Assembly: GCF_900107815.1 (NCBI RefSeq)
Contig: NZ_FNRK01000007.1
Span: 62,001-126,000 of the forward strand
DNA: 64,000 nt
Source of the DNA: Eubacterium aggregans
GTDB lineage: Bacteria; Bacillota; Clostridia; Eubacteriales; Eubacteriaceae
Direction: 5' to 3'
The translations under genes and the position numbers were made by a program. Under the pieces are notes generated by a model. It saw nothing but the letters and a program-made list of their open reading frames with translations. It was not told where the DNA came from and ran no database searches. Below, piece after piece: positions 8,282 through 18,350 of this stretch. Every line of letters starts with the position of its first letter. Position 1 is the stretch's first letter.

Positions 8282-9925
8282 ATGAAGTTTACAGAACTCA
8301 ATATAGACGAGGCCTTAAAAAAATCCATCGAAGATATGGGATTTGAAGAAATGACCGAAATCCAGGAACGGGCAATTCCGCTACTTATGGAAGGGGGCGA
8401 CCTCATTGGGAAATCCCAGACAGGAACAGGGAAGACCATGGCCTTTGCCATCCCGGCTATCGAAAAAATCGATGCAGCCACAAAGCAGCCCCAAGTGCTG
8501 GTACTGCTGCCAACCCGGGAACTGGCCCTTCAGGTTGCCCAGGAATTTGAAAAGGTCCTTTCCCATAAACCCCAGGTTCGTGTCGTGGCAGTTTTTGGCG
8601 GATCCTCCATGGAAAAGCAAATTCGGGAATTACGGGGCGGAGCACAGATCGTTGTGGGAACCCCTGGCCGAATTATGGACCATATGCGCAGAAAAACCTT
8701 GAAGTTAGCCGAATTACAGCTGGTGGTGCTGGATGAAGCAGACGAAATGCTCAACATGGGCTTTAGAGAGGATATCGAGCTGATTCTGGATCAGATTGAT
8801 CATCCCGTCCAGACCGTTTTATTCTCGGCCACCATGCCAGCGCCGATTTTAAAGATAGCGAAGCTTTACCAGAAAAATCCGGAAAAAGTGGAAATTGCCC
8901 CCAAGGATATGGTGGCTTCTGGCATCGAGCAGAAATATTTCAATATTTCAGATCATCAGAAATTTGAAGCTTTAACCCGTCTGTTGGATGTGTATAAACC
9001 GAGTCGTGCCATGATTTTCTGCAATACCAAGCATTTTGTGGATGAAATTACCAATGATCTCCAGGAACGGGGCTACTCTGTGGATAAAATCCATGGGGAT
9101 ATGCGTCAGGAATCCCGTCATGCGGTTCTGCGCCGCTTCAGTCAGGGCAAGCTCAACATCTTAGTGGCAACGGATGTCGCCGCCCGGGGGATTGATGTGG
9201 ATGATGTGGATATTGTTTTCAATTATGATGTTCCTGATAATGAAGAATATTACGTTCACCGTATCGGCCGGACCGGTCGTGCCGGTAAAAGTGGCCTCTC
9301 CCTGACCCTGGCCAGACGTCGGGATCAGTTCAAGTTGCGTAAAATTACCGATTATACGAAAAAGAGTATTGAACGGGACCTCATTCCTACCAGTGAAGCC
9401 ATCAACGATATTAAGGTCGCACATTTTAAAGAGCGTTTTGCCCTGCGGGCCGAGGATGAATCGGATATGGTCCGTTATTTATCCATTGTGGATGAGCTGA
9501 TGGATCGGGGCTATGACCCCCGGTATATTTCGGCGGTGCTATTACGCTCCAGACTTCCTTTAACGGATGCAGAGGATTTGAATGTGACCTTTGAAAATGC
9601 CAGAAAGCGCCGGAGTCGTGAGGATTCCAAGGGTGAACGAAAGGGCAAGGGACGCAAGAATGCTTTCGCTCCAGAAAAAACCAAGCGTTTATTCATCTCT
9701 GTTGGTGCCAAGGATGGGGCCAAAAAACGGGATGTTCTCGGGGCCATCTGTGGTGAAGCGGGAATCCCTTCTTCCGCAGTGGGGGATATTGAAATGTATT
9801 CGAAATTCACCTTTGTGGATGTGGCCGATGAAGTTGCCAAAAAAGTTGAAAAACGGTTAACGGGTAAAAGCATTAAGGGACGCAAAGTCAAGGCGGAAAT
9901 TACTAAAAAGAAAAAGAGCAAATAG
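8282..9925 (+). CDS. DEAD-box ATP-dependent RNA helicase with DbpA-type RNA-binding tail
   Basis: A 547-residue helicase that unwinds RNA duplexes, probably in ribosome assembly or cold-stress RNA turnover. Motifs appear in order: Q motif TEIQERAIP, Walker A SQTGTGKT, PTRELALQ, TPGR, DEAD in LDEADEM, SAT, then the second RecA domain with ATDVAARGID and HRIGRTGRAG. A charged linker (about 435-465) leads to a C-terminal domain (about 467-540) containing RLFISVGAKDG, which resembles the DbpA RNA-binding domain. The C-terminus is lysine-rich. The ATG follows GGAG. CshA, DeaD and DbpA are all possible labels, so no symbol is given. Confidence 0.9.
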   Translation: MKFTELNIDEALKKSIEDMGFEEMTEIQERAIPLLMEGGDLIGKSQTGTGKTMAFAIPAIEKIDAATKQPQVLVLLPTRELALQVAQEFEKVLSHKPQVRVVAVFGGSSMEKQIRELRGGAQIVVGTPGRIMDHMRRKTLKLAELQLVVLDEADEMLNMGFREDIELILDQIDHPVQTVLFSATMPAPILKIAKLYQKNPEKVEIAPKDMVASGIEQKYFNISDHQKFEALTRLLDVYKPSRAMIFCNTKHFVDEITNDLQERGYSVDKIHGDMRQESRHAVLRRFSQGKLNILVATDVAARGIDVDDVDIVFNYDVPDNEEYYVHRIGRTGRAGKSGLSLTLARRRDQFKLRKITDYTKKSIERDLIPTSEAINDIKVAHFKERFALRAEDESDMVRYLSIVDELMDRGYDPRYISAVLLRSRLPLTDAEDLNVTFENARKRRSREDSKGERKGKGRKNAFAPEKTKRLFISVGAKDGAKKRDVLGAICGEAGIPSSAVGDIEMYSKFTFVDVADEVAKKVEKRLTGKSIKGRKVKAEITKKKKSK

Positions 9926-9938
9926 TAGGAGGCATTGG

Positions 9939-11333
9939 ATGGAAAAAGGGTATAGTCGAGAAAACAAGATGGGTGAAATGCCCATCCCTAAGCTTTTAGT
10001 ATCGATGGCGTTGCCGGCCATTATTTCAATGTTTGTGCAGGCTATGTACAACGTGGTGGATTCCATCTTTGTGGCGCAAGTGAGTGAAAATGCCCTAACA
10101 GCGGTATCCCTGGCCTTCCCGGTACAGATGGTGATTGTGTCCTGTTTTGTTGGGATGGGGGTTGGGATAAACTCTGGTATTTCCAGACGGCTGGGAGAAG
10201 GCCGTCATAAAGATGCGGAGCAAGTGGCTGAGCACGGATTTTTAATCGCGATTATCCTTTCTGTTATTTTGGCTGTTCTCGGGGGATTGTTTTCCAATGG
10301 ATTTGTTACCCTTTTTACCGATAATCAAGAAATCATCGCGGGCTGTACCAGCTATTTAATGATTTGCTGCGTATTTTGTTTTGGCAGTATCATTACCCAG
10401 GCGGGCTTTTCCATGCTCCAGGGATCAGGGGATATGATTCAGCCGATGATCGGCCAATTGATTGGAGCGGTGGTTAATATCGTTCTGGATCCCATTATGA
10501 TCTTCGGTCTCCTGGGTTTTCCGGCCATGGGCGTGACTGGTGCTGCCATTGCAACGGTAGCCGGGCAAATCGTCGCCATGATTTATGTGCTGTGTGTCGT
10601 CGCCTTTCGGAAGAAGAATATCTTAAAGGTCCATATCCGTGGCTTTAAATTTGATGGGACCATTATGAAGGATATTATTGCCGTGGGCCTTCCCGCCGCT
10701 GTCATGCAGGGGATTGCCTCCTTTATGGTTACCTTTTATAATCTTATCCTGACCCAATATGGTACCACGGCCATTGCGGTGTTTGGGGTCTTTTTCAAGG
10801 TGCAGTCCTTCATCTTTATGCCGGTGTTCGGTCTGTGTCAAGGCGCTATGCCCATTTATGGGTATAACTACGGGGCTCGGAAGGCCGACCGATTTTTACA
10901 GAATGCCAAGGTTGCTTGTATTATCTCAGAGTGCATTATGATCTTAGGCGTTGTGCTGTTCCAGTTCTTCCCAGAGCAGATTTTTAGGATGTTTAACGCC
11001 TCTGACGACATGATGGTCCTGGGGGTACAATGTTTCCGGGTGATTAGCTGGTCCTTTGTAACCGCAGGGATATCCATTCCCTTATCCAATGCCTTTCAGG
11101 CAGTGGGAAAGGCCTACATCTCTATGTTTTCATCCTTCCTGCGGCAGATGATTCTGCTGCTGCCTTTCTCTTGGCTGTTCTCCTATTTATGGGGCGTCGA
11201 TTGGATTTGGATGGGTTTTGTGGTCTCAGATGTTTTAAACCTGATTTATGTCGGGGTGATGTTTGTTCGGCTGAAGCGTAAGGAGCTGGATACCTGGGGA
11301 CAGCATAAAGGAATGCTATCGGCACAAGGGTAA
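9939..11333 (+). CDS. MATE-family multidrug/cation exporter
   Basis: A 464-residue membrane protein with about twelve hydrophobic helices in two similar halves. Family members export cationic drugs or metabolites in exchange for Na+ or H+. The start IPKLLVSMALPAIISMF and VDSIFVAQVSENALTAVS are typical of the first half. The related pattern NLILTQYGTTAIAVFGVFF begins the second half. The ATG at 9939 follows AGGAGG and lies 13 bases after the helicase gene, so the two may share a transcript. The substrate is unknown. Confidence 0.9.
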   Translation: MEKGYSRENKMGEMPIPKLLVSMALPAIISMFVQAMYNVVDSIFVAQVSENALTAVSLAFPVQMVIVSCFVGMGVGINSGISRRLGEGRHKDAEQVAEHGFLIAIILSVILAVLGGLFSNGFVTLFTDNQEIIAGCTSYLMICCVFCFGSIITQAGFSMLQGSGDMIQPMIGQLIGAVVNIVLDPIMIFGLLGFPAMGVTGAAIATVAGQIVAMIYVLCVVAFRKKNILKVHIRGFKFDGTIMKDIIAVGLPAAVMQGIASFMVTFYNLILTQYGTTAIAVFGVFFKVQSFIFMPVFGLCQGAMPIYGYNYGARKADRFLQNAKVACIISECIMILGVVLFQFFPEQIFRMFNASDDMMVLGVQCFRVISWSFVTAGISIPLSNAFQAVGKAYISMFSSFLRQMILLLPFSWLFSYLWGVDWIWMGFVVSDVLNLIYVGVMFVRLKRKELDTWGQHKGMLSAQG

Positions 11334-11368
11334 TAAAAATAGGATACAATAAACTAATGATAAAATTA

Positions 11369-11396
11369 AAAGCCCTGGCGAAAACACCAGGGCTTT
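11369..11396. terminator. Bidirectional terminator
   Basis: AAAGCCCTGG (11369-11378) pairs perfectly with CCAGGGCTTT (11387-11396), giving T-runs on both strands. It serves the convergent MATE and binding-protein genes. Confidence 0.85.
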
Positions 11397-11417
11397 AATT
11401 TTCAGATTTATTCCTTA

Positions 11418-12251
11418 CTACTCAATGGTCTTCAATTCCATATTAATGTTCTTGGTGACATCCTTACCGAACCATTTGTTGGATAATTCGGCCATGGTGC
11501 CGTTATCCTGGAGCTTTTTCAAGGTTTCGTTAATCTTGGTGGCAAATTCGGTATCGGCTTTACGGGAGGTAACGCCGATGGGTTCGTTGGACAGGATATC
11601 CGAGGTCACGGAGTAAACGTCCGGCTTCAATGCGGTGTAGAAGGAGCCGACAGGTTCATCGGTTAAGATATAATCGATGGTTTTACCTTCCAGAGCGGCA
11701 AAGGCATCCAGCATACCGTCAAATTGGGATAACTGCATGGTATTCCCATCTTTTTCAATCATGGCCTTGGCGGCGATATCAGCAGTGGTTTCCAGCTGTA
11801 CGCCCACTTTTTTGCCGTTCAAATCGGTAGCTTTTGTGGCTTTATTGGGGTCATCGTTACGAGAGACGATGACGATACCGTTGGTCAGATAGGGATCTGA
11901 CATGTTGTAGCTTTTCTGACGATCTTCGGTAATGCTGGTGCCGCTGATGATGCAGTCATACTGGCCAGCATCAAGCCCGGTAAAAATGCCGTCCCAGGCG
12001 GTGGAGACCCATTCGGATTTTACGCCCAATTCTTTAGCGATGGCATCTCCCAGATCAATATCAAAGCCGACGATTTTATTTTCTTCATCCCGGTATTCCA
12101 AAGGGACGTAGGTGTCGTTGGTTCCAATCTTGAGCACACCATCTTCCAGGGGATCGGTACTCTTGGCTGTATTCCCCCCTCCGCAGCCGGCAAAGGTGAA
12201 TACGGCAATCAAGATAAGCAAAACGGACAAACTAAATACTTTTTTTTTCAT
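11418..12251 (-). CDS. Amino-acid ABC transporter substrate-binding lipoprotein (orphan)
   Basis: A 277-residue extracytoplasmic binding protein of family 3 (polar amino acids such as glutamine, cystine or arginine). A lipoprotein signal ends at FAGC, with the cysteine at about residue 22. The mature part has LKIGTNDTYVPLEY, VGFDIDLGDAIAKELG and the ligand-site WDGIFTGLDAGQYD, all typical of the family. The ATG at 12251 follows GGAGG; longer in-frame starts lack a ribosome site. No permease or ATPase gene is adjacent, so it must use a distant partner or act as a sensor component. Confidence 0.9.
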   Translation of the reverse strand: MKKKVFSLSVLLILIAVFTFAGCGGGNTAKSTDPLEDGVLKIGTNDTYVPLEYRDEENKIVGFDIDLGDAIAKELGVKSEWVSTAWDGIFTGLDAGQYDCIISGTSITEDRQKSYNMSDPYLTNGIVIVSRNDDPNKATKATDLNGKKVGVQLETTADIAAKAMIEKDGNTMQLSQFDGMLDAFAALEGKTIDYILTDEPVGSFYTALKPDVYSVTSDILSNEPIGVTSRKADTEFATKINETLKKLQDNGTMAELSNKWFGKDVTKNINMELKTIE

Positions 12252-12311
12252 AAATTTCCTCCATTGTGTTTTCTTAATTATAACTTTAACAGAGCAAAAA
12301 GCCAAATAAAA

Positions 12312-12345
12312 AAACACCTTTGTGCAAGTTTATTCAAAGGTGTTT
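12312..12345 (-). terminator. Terminator of the tyrosine phosphatase gene
   Basis: AAACACCTTTG (12312-12322) and CAAAGGTGTTT (12335-12345) form an 11-pair stem. On the minus strand it is followed by TTTTATTTG, just beyond the stop at 12353. Confidence 0.75.
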
Positions 12346-12352
12346 GAAACGC

Positions 12353-13330
12353 TTAAGCTTTTGGCTCTAGCATAACCCTTCGGATTTGCTCTAAATCATC
12401 GGAGGTCAGGTCGGTTTTATCGAGGAGATAGGTATCGACATCACCGTAATTTTCCTTAATATAATCGAGCTGTATTTTAAGCCATTCGGGCTTAACACCG
12501 AAGAAATCCCGAATTTGATTCTTATCAAAATCGTCTCGTTCATCTTCCAGTTCATCGGCCATAATGGAGCCAAGGGTTTGGAAGGCCTCATCAAAGGTGA
12601 GGTTGGAAAGGGTGTAGTCGGAGAGGATGGTTTCCTCTGGAACGCCACAGATTAACAGGATGAGGGCGGTCATAAAACCGGTGCGGTCCTTCCCGTTGGT
12701 GCAGTGGTATAAAATGGGGGTTTCCCCCTCGGTTGCCAGCATCTTGAGAACCTTGGCAAATTCCGGGGCTTTGTTTTCAACCTGATAGGTATAAATTTTA
12801 CGCATAAAGCCGTCGATGGCATCGGGCTGTGTGAAATCCAGCTCGTGATGGCTAAAAGGAATACCCTTTAAGGTGGGGAGGTTGGTATAATCTGCGGAAT
12901 CTGGCAGGCGGTCTGGTGTCCGGTTGGCCTTACCCTCATCCCGGAAATCATAGACGTGTTTGACACCCAGGTCATTTAAATACTCGACGTCGGCATCGCT
13001 TAAATGAGCCAGCTCTTCGCTTCGGATGACCTTGCCCCACTGGGTTTTACGGTTATCGTATCCGGTGTAGCCGCCGATATCCCGCATATTGATGGTTTTT
13101 TCCAGCTGAATCAGACGACGCCCTAATTGGGATTCGTCGCAAAAGATCAAATGGTCCTGATCTTTAAAATCTGTATGGTGAGATGGAAGGGCTGGGGTAG
13201 GAGCCTGGGAATCCATCATGCCCTCTTCCACACGACGCTGTCGTTTCTTGTGGATGAGATAGGGAACAGCAGCAGCGGCAGCAACCAGGGCGCCTAGACC
13301 GACAAATTGGAATTTTTTCATATCTGTCAC
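12353..13330 (-). CDS. Membrane-anchored protein tyrosine/serine phosphatase
   Basis: A 325-residue member of the bacterial cysteine phosphatase family (Y_phosphatase3, LipA/IphP-like). The P-loop reads HCTNGKDRTG with the nucleophile Cys210 and Arg216. TINMRDIGGY near residue 80 is the family's N-terminal signature, and YDFRDEGKANRTPD contributes the general-acid region. Residues 8-26 are a hydrophobic stretch followed by HKKRQRR, so the enzyme is probably anchored by its N-terminus. The GTG start at 13330 has GAGG at good spacing; ATG 13321 is an alternative. Members act on phosphotyrosine, phosphoserine or phosphoinositides; the substrate here is unknown. Confidence 0.85.
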   Translation of the reverse strand: MTDMKKFQFVGLGALVAAAAAVPYLIHKKRQRRVEEGMMDSQAPTPALPSHHTDFKDQDHLIFCDESQLGRRLIQLEKTINMRDIGGYTGYDNRKTQWGKVIRSEELAHLSDADVEYLNDLGVKHVYDFRDEGKANRTPDRLPDSADYTNLPTLKGIPFSHHELDFTQPDAIDGFMRKIYTYQVENKAPEFAKVLKMLATEGETPILYHCTNGKDRTGFMTALILLICGVPEETILSDYTLSNLTFDEAFQTLGSIMADELEDERDDFDKNQIRDFFGVKPEWLKIQLDYIKENYGDVDTYLLDKTDLTSDDLEQIRRVMLEPKA

Positions 13331-13384
13331 TATACCTCGCTTCTTTATAATTAATAATGTGATAAAATTATTCTATCATAACTT

Positions 13385-13404
13385 GCAGGAAATGTCCTGC
13401 TTTT
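13385..13404 (+). promoter_or_regulatory. Small hairpin with T-run in the hemW leader
   Basis: GCAGGA (13385-13390) and TCCTGC (13395-13400) form a six-pair stem with a four-base loop, followed by TTTT. It is 28 bases upstream of the hemW start. It could be a weak terminator or attenuator; the stem is short. Confidence 0.3.
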
Positions 13405-13431
13405 ATATTTGAGAAAAACGGAGGTGGTATC

Positions 13432-14580
13432 GTGAAACCATTGGGACTCTATATCCATATTCCCTTTTGTGTAAAGAAGTGTCATTATTGTTCCTTTACT
13501 TCCTGGTGCCCAAGGGATGGGCGGCAGGTCCAGGATTATTTTAAGGATTTAAGGCAAGAAATTAAAACCTACGCGGGAAGAACGAAGGGGTATGTGGTAC
13601 GGACGGTTTATTTTGGCGGCGGGACACCGTCGGCCGTATCCGCAGATGAGATTAAACAGACCATGGAAGCTCTGGGAAGAGCTTTTGCCTTTGACCCCCA
13701 GGACCCCCTTCTGGAGAAAACCATTGAAGTCAATCCAGGGAGTGGAACGGCTGAAAAGATACTGGCCTACCAGAAAATGGGATTCAACCGACTGAGCATC
13801 GGTTTACAAAGTGCCCAGGACCATTTATTAAAGGTTTTGGGACGCGTACACACCCGGGAGGATTTTAAGCTGGCTTGTGGGGCGGCAGAGGCGGCGGGCT
13901 TTGATAATGTGTCGGCGGATGTGATGTTCGGGCTACCTGGCCAGAGCCTTCAGGATGTTCTGGAAACCGTTCAGATGCTGGTGGAACTTCCGGTGATTAA
14001 ACACCTTTCCTGCTATAGTTTAAAGGTGGAAGAGGGAACCGCCTTTGATGTTTGGGAACGCCAAGGCCGATTGGCGCTACCTGGGGAGGAACTGGAGCGG
14101 GAAATGTACCATCGCTTGATCGATAATCTTAGGTTACATGGGTTTGAGCAATATGAAATTTCCAACTTTTCTAAACCGGGCGCTGAAAGCCGGCACAACA
14201 GCTCATACTGGGATTTAACGGATTATATTGGCTTAGGGCTAGGGGCATCTTCCTTTTTTTGCCATAAACGCTGGTCAAATACAGCTGATTTTAATAAATA
14301 TCATGTAGGGTTAGAGTGTCGATATCCGATTGAAGAAGGGGCACACAGGCTGTCAGATTTAGAAGCCCGGGGGGATTTTATGTTCCTGGGGCTGAGACGA
14401 AATAGAGGTGTGGACGATTTGGAGTACAACCAACAATTCGGCCGACATTTTTTTGATGATTATCGGGAGGAAATCCGGGGACTGCTGGAGTCCGGACTCA
14501 TTGTCCGAGAGGGTACCCGAATCCGCCTGAGTACACGGGGAATGGATCTGGCCAATCAGGTCTTTATGGCTTTTGTCTGA
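13432..14580 (+). CDS. hemW: HemW-like radical SAM protein (heme chaperone family)
   Basis: A 382-residue radical SAM protein. The cluster motif CVKKCHYC (CxxxCxYC) lies in IPFCVKKCHYC, and YFGGGTPS and EVNPGS follow. The C-terminal HemN_C-like region contains YEISNFSKPG. The family was long annotated as oxygen-independent coproporphyrinogen oxidase, but HemW proteins bind and deliver heme rather than decarboxylating coproporphyrinogen. The short N-terminus and single CxxxCxYC fit HemW. It starts with GTG after GGAGG. It lies just upstream of hrcA, a common Firmicutes arrangement. A second related protein, HemZ, is encoded at 46925. Confidence 0.85.
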   Translation: MKPLGLYIHIPFCVKKCHYCSFTSWCPRDGRQVQDYFKDLRQEIKTYAGRTKGYVVRTVYFGGGTPSAVSADEIKQTMEALGRAFAFDPQDPLLEKTIEVNPGSGTAEKILAYQKMGFNRLSIGLQSAQDHLLKVLGRVHTREDFKLACGAAEAAGFDNVSADVMFGLPGQSLQDVLETVQMLVELPVIKHLSCYSLKVEEGTAFDVWERQGRLALPGEELEREMYHRLIDNLRLHGFEQYEISNFSKPGAESRHNSSYWDLTDYIGLGLGASSFFCHKRWSNTADFNKYHVGLECRYPIEEGAHRLSDLEARGDFMFLGLRRNRGVDDLEYNQQFGRHFFDDYREEIRGLLESGLIVREGTRIRLSTRGMDLANQVFMAFV

Positions 14581-14625
14581 CCTTAAAAGTTGTTTAAAAC
14601 TTGATGCTATTCTTATAGAAATCTG

Positions 14626-14654
14626 TTGACAAAGGTTTTAGCAGGTGTTATATT
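14626..14654 (+). promoter_or_regulatory. Heat-shock operon promoter
   Basis: TTGACA (14626-14631), 17-base spacer, TATATT (14649-14654). The CIRCE operator begins 13 bases downstream, so HrcA bound there would cover the transcription start. Confidence 0.8.
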
Positions 14655-14666
14655 ATAGTCAAGATA

Positions 14667-14693
14667 TTAGCACTCACAAATGACGAGTGCTAA
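14667..14693 (+). promoter_or_regulatory. CIRCE operator (HrcA binding site)
   Basis: TTAGCACTC, nine bases, GAGTGCTAA: an exact match to the CIRCE consensus inverted repeat. HrcA dimers bind here and repress the operon at normal temperature. It sits between the promoter and the hrcA start. Confidence 0.97.
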
Positions 14694-14707
14694 TAACGGG
14701 GTGTAAG

Positions 14708-15745
14708 ATGAAACTGAAAGACCGAAAACAAAAGATTCTAGAAGCAATCGTTAAAGATTATATCAATACCGCTGAGCCTGTTGGATCGCGGACCTTATCA
14801 AAACGGTATGATTTAGGCATCAGTCCGGCGACCATCCGGAATGAGATGTCTGATTTGGAGGAGTTGGGCTTTTTAGCACAGCCCCATACGTCATCAGGGC
14901 GGATTCCGACCCAGAAGGCCTATCGTTATTATGTGGATGAGATCATGCAAATCCAAAAGCTGGCCAAGGTGCTGCGTAATGATATCCATCGGGGGTATTT
15001 AGATTACTCCCGGGAAATTGACAATACGATGCACCATACGGCTGAGGTGCTGTCCAGCCTGACGAATTATACGTCGGTAGTGTTAGCACCAAGGGTATCG
15101 CGATTTAATTGTAAGCACGTCCAGATCATTCCTTTGATCCGTGAACGGGTGTTAATGATTGTGGTAACGGTGGAGGGCATTGCGAAAAATATCGAAATGA
15201 CCTTGAGCCGGGAAATTGATACTGGAGAAGCACTGAAGCTGAGTAACGTCCTGAACAGCATCCTAAAAAATATTGCTTTTCAGGAAATGGGAACGGAGCT
15301 GATCGATGAAATACAAGAGCTAAATGAAGAGGAAGGTGTTCTGTTAAGAGAAATCATGCCCATCCTTCGGGAAGAGCTCTTAGCTGAGGCTTCGAATGTT
15401 CATGCGGGTGGATTGACCAATCTCTTTAGTTATCCCGAGTTCAATAATGTTGACCGCATCAAGAATTTGGTTAATATTATTGAGGAAAAACCACTTCTTG
15501 CCAATGTGCTTTCACAGCAAAATGGTCAACAGAAGGCTCTGCGTGTGACCATCGGTGAAGAAAACAGCGATGAAAACATGAAGGAATTCAGTGTCATCAC
15601 CACGACCTATGAGGTCGATGGTCATCCCTTGGGGGCCTTTGGTGTCATTGGGCCAACCCGTATGAATTATGATAAAGTCAGTTCTGTGTTGGAAACCATC
15701 CGGAACGAGCTTAATAGCAATATTACAAAATTATTAACGGAATAG
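14708..15745 (+). CDS. hrcA: Heat-inducible transcription repressor HrcA
   Basis: A 345-residue repressor of class I heat-shock genes. The N-terminal winged helix contains TAEPVGSRTL and SPATIRNEM, and HTSSGRIPT follows in the family's conserved position near residue 65. The middle and C-terminal dimerisation domain ends with ALGAFGVIGPTRMNY. The ATG at 14708 was chosen because an upstream in-frame GTG (14687) lies inside the CIRCE element. HrcA depends on GroEL for folding in known systems, coupling repression to chaperone load. First gene of hrcA-grpE-dnaK. Confidence 0.97.
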   Translation: MKLKDRKQKILEAIVKDYINTAEPVGSRTLSKRYDLGISPATIRNEMSDLEELGFLAQPHTSSGRIPTQKAYRYYVDEIMQIQKLAKVLRNDIHRGYLDYSREIDNTMHHTAEVLSSLTNYTSVVLAPRVSRFNCKHVQIIPLIRERVLMIVVTVEGIAKNIEMTLSREIDTGEALKLSNVLNSILKNIAFQEMGTELIDEIQELNEEEGVLLREIMPILREELLAEASNVHAGGLTNLFSYPEFNNVDRIKNLVNIIEEKPLLANVLSQQNGQQKALRVTIGEENSDENMKEFSVITTTYEVDGHPLGAFGVIGPTRMNYDKVSSVLETIRNELNSNITKLLTE

Positions 15746-15753
15746 GTGGTAAA

Positions 15754-16344
15754 ATGCCAGAAAACAAAAATGAAGAAATCCAAGAAGAAATCAATCCGGA
15801 AGAGACTGTGAATCCAGAAGCTGACAGTGCCCAGGAAGAAATCGACACCGAAGAAACCTGTAAAGCGGAAGCTGCTGGTGAAGACATCGAGCTTGAGAGC
15901 GCCATAGCAGCGGCCGAAAAGGCTGAGGCTGAGGTTAAAAGCAGACTGGTTCGTCTTCAGGCCGATTTTGAAAATTATAAAAAACGGACCCAGAAGGAAA
16001 AATCAGAGGTTTATACCTTTGCCATGGAATCCTTCATGACAAAGCTGTTACCCGTTATCGATAATCTGGAGCGTGCAGAAGCTGCGGCGGACGATGATTC
16101 CAAGGACAGCTATCGGGAAGGGGTTCAGATGGTCTTCAAAGAATTGATGAATGTGTTGAATGGTGAAGGCCTACAGGAAATTGATGCATTGGGCAAAGCC
16201 TTTGATCCCAATTTTCACCATGGTGTGGCAGTGGGAGAAGATGTGGACAAGCCGGATCAGGAGATCCTGGAGGTGTTCCAAAAAGGCTATCTATTCAAAG
16301 AAAAGGTCATTCGCGCAGCGATGGTCAAAGTTAACCAAAAATAA
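15754..16344 (+). CDS. grpE: Nucleotide exchange factor GrpE
   Basis: A 196-residue co-chaperone that releases ADP from DnaK. A very acidic N-terminal extension (residues 1-50, rich in E) is followed by a long coiled-coil region and the conserved RLQADFENYKKR motif. The C-terminal beta domain carries FDPNFHHGVA and the family ending GYLFKEKVIRAAMVKV. Eight bases separate it from hrcA, and dnaK begins 51 bases later. Confidence 0.96.
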   Translation: MPENKNEEIQEEINPEETVNPEADSAQEEIDTEETCKAEAAGEDIELESAIAAAEKAEAEVKSRLVRLQADFENYKKRTQKEKSEVYTFAMESFMTKLLPVIDNLERAEAAADDDSKDSYREGVQMVFKELMNVLNGEGLQEIDALGKAFDPNFHHGVAVGEDVDKPDQEILEVFQKGYLFKEKVIRAAMVKVNQK

Positions 16345-16392
16345 GAAAATAACATTAAATTTGAATATTAACGATAATCAGGAGGATTATAG

Positions 16393-18228
<1,836 letters not shown>

Positions 18229-18266
18229 ATAAGACTTTCGCTTAGAAGTAAACCCGATTGTTAAGT

Positions 18267-18299
18267 AGAATGGCAGCTTTAACCGGCTGCCATTCTCTT
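18267..18299 (+). terminator. Terminator between dnaK and dnaJ
   Basis: AGAATGGCAGC (18267-18277) and GCTGCCATTCT (18286-18296) form an 11-pair perfect stem, followed by CTTT. It separates hrcA-grpE-dnaK from dnaJ. Confidence 0.8.
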
Positions 18300-18326
18300 T
18301 ACAAACAACGGTTTTTTAGGTACAAT
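18298..18326 (+). promoter_or_regulatory. Separate dnaJ promoter
   Basis: TTTACA (18298-18303), 17-base spacer, TACAAT (18321-18326), starting within the T-run of the preceding terminator. No CIRCE sequence is present here. Confidence 0.65.
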
Positions 18327-18350
18327 GTTCAAGCGAGGTGAGAAAACAAA

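Noticed and set aside
14687-14707. Upstream in-frame GTG start for hrcA
   Set aside because: It falls inside the CIRCE operator, and ATG 14708 fits the family N-terminus.
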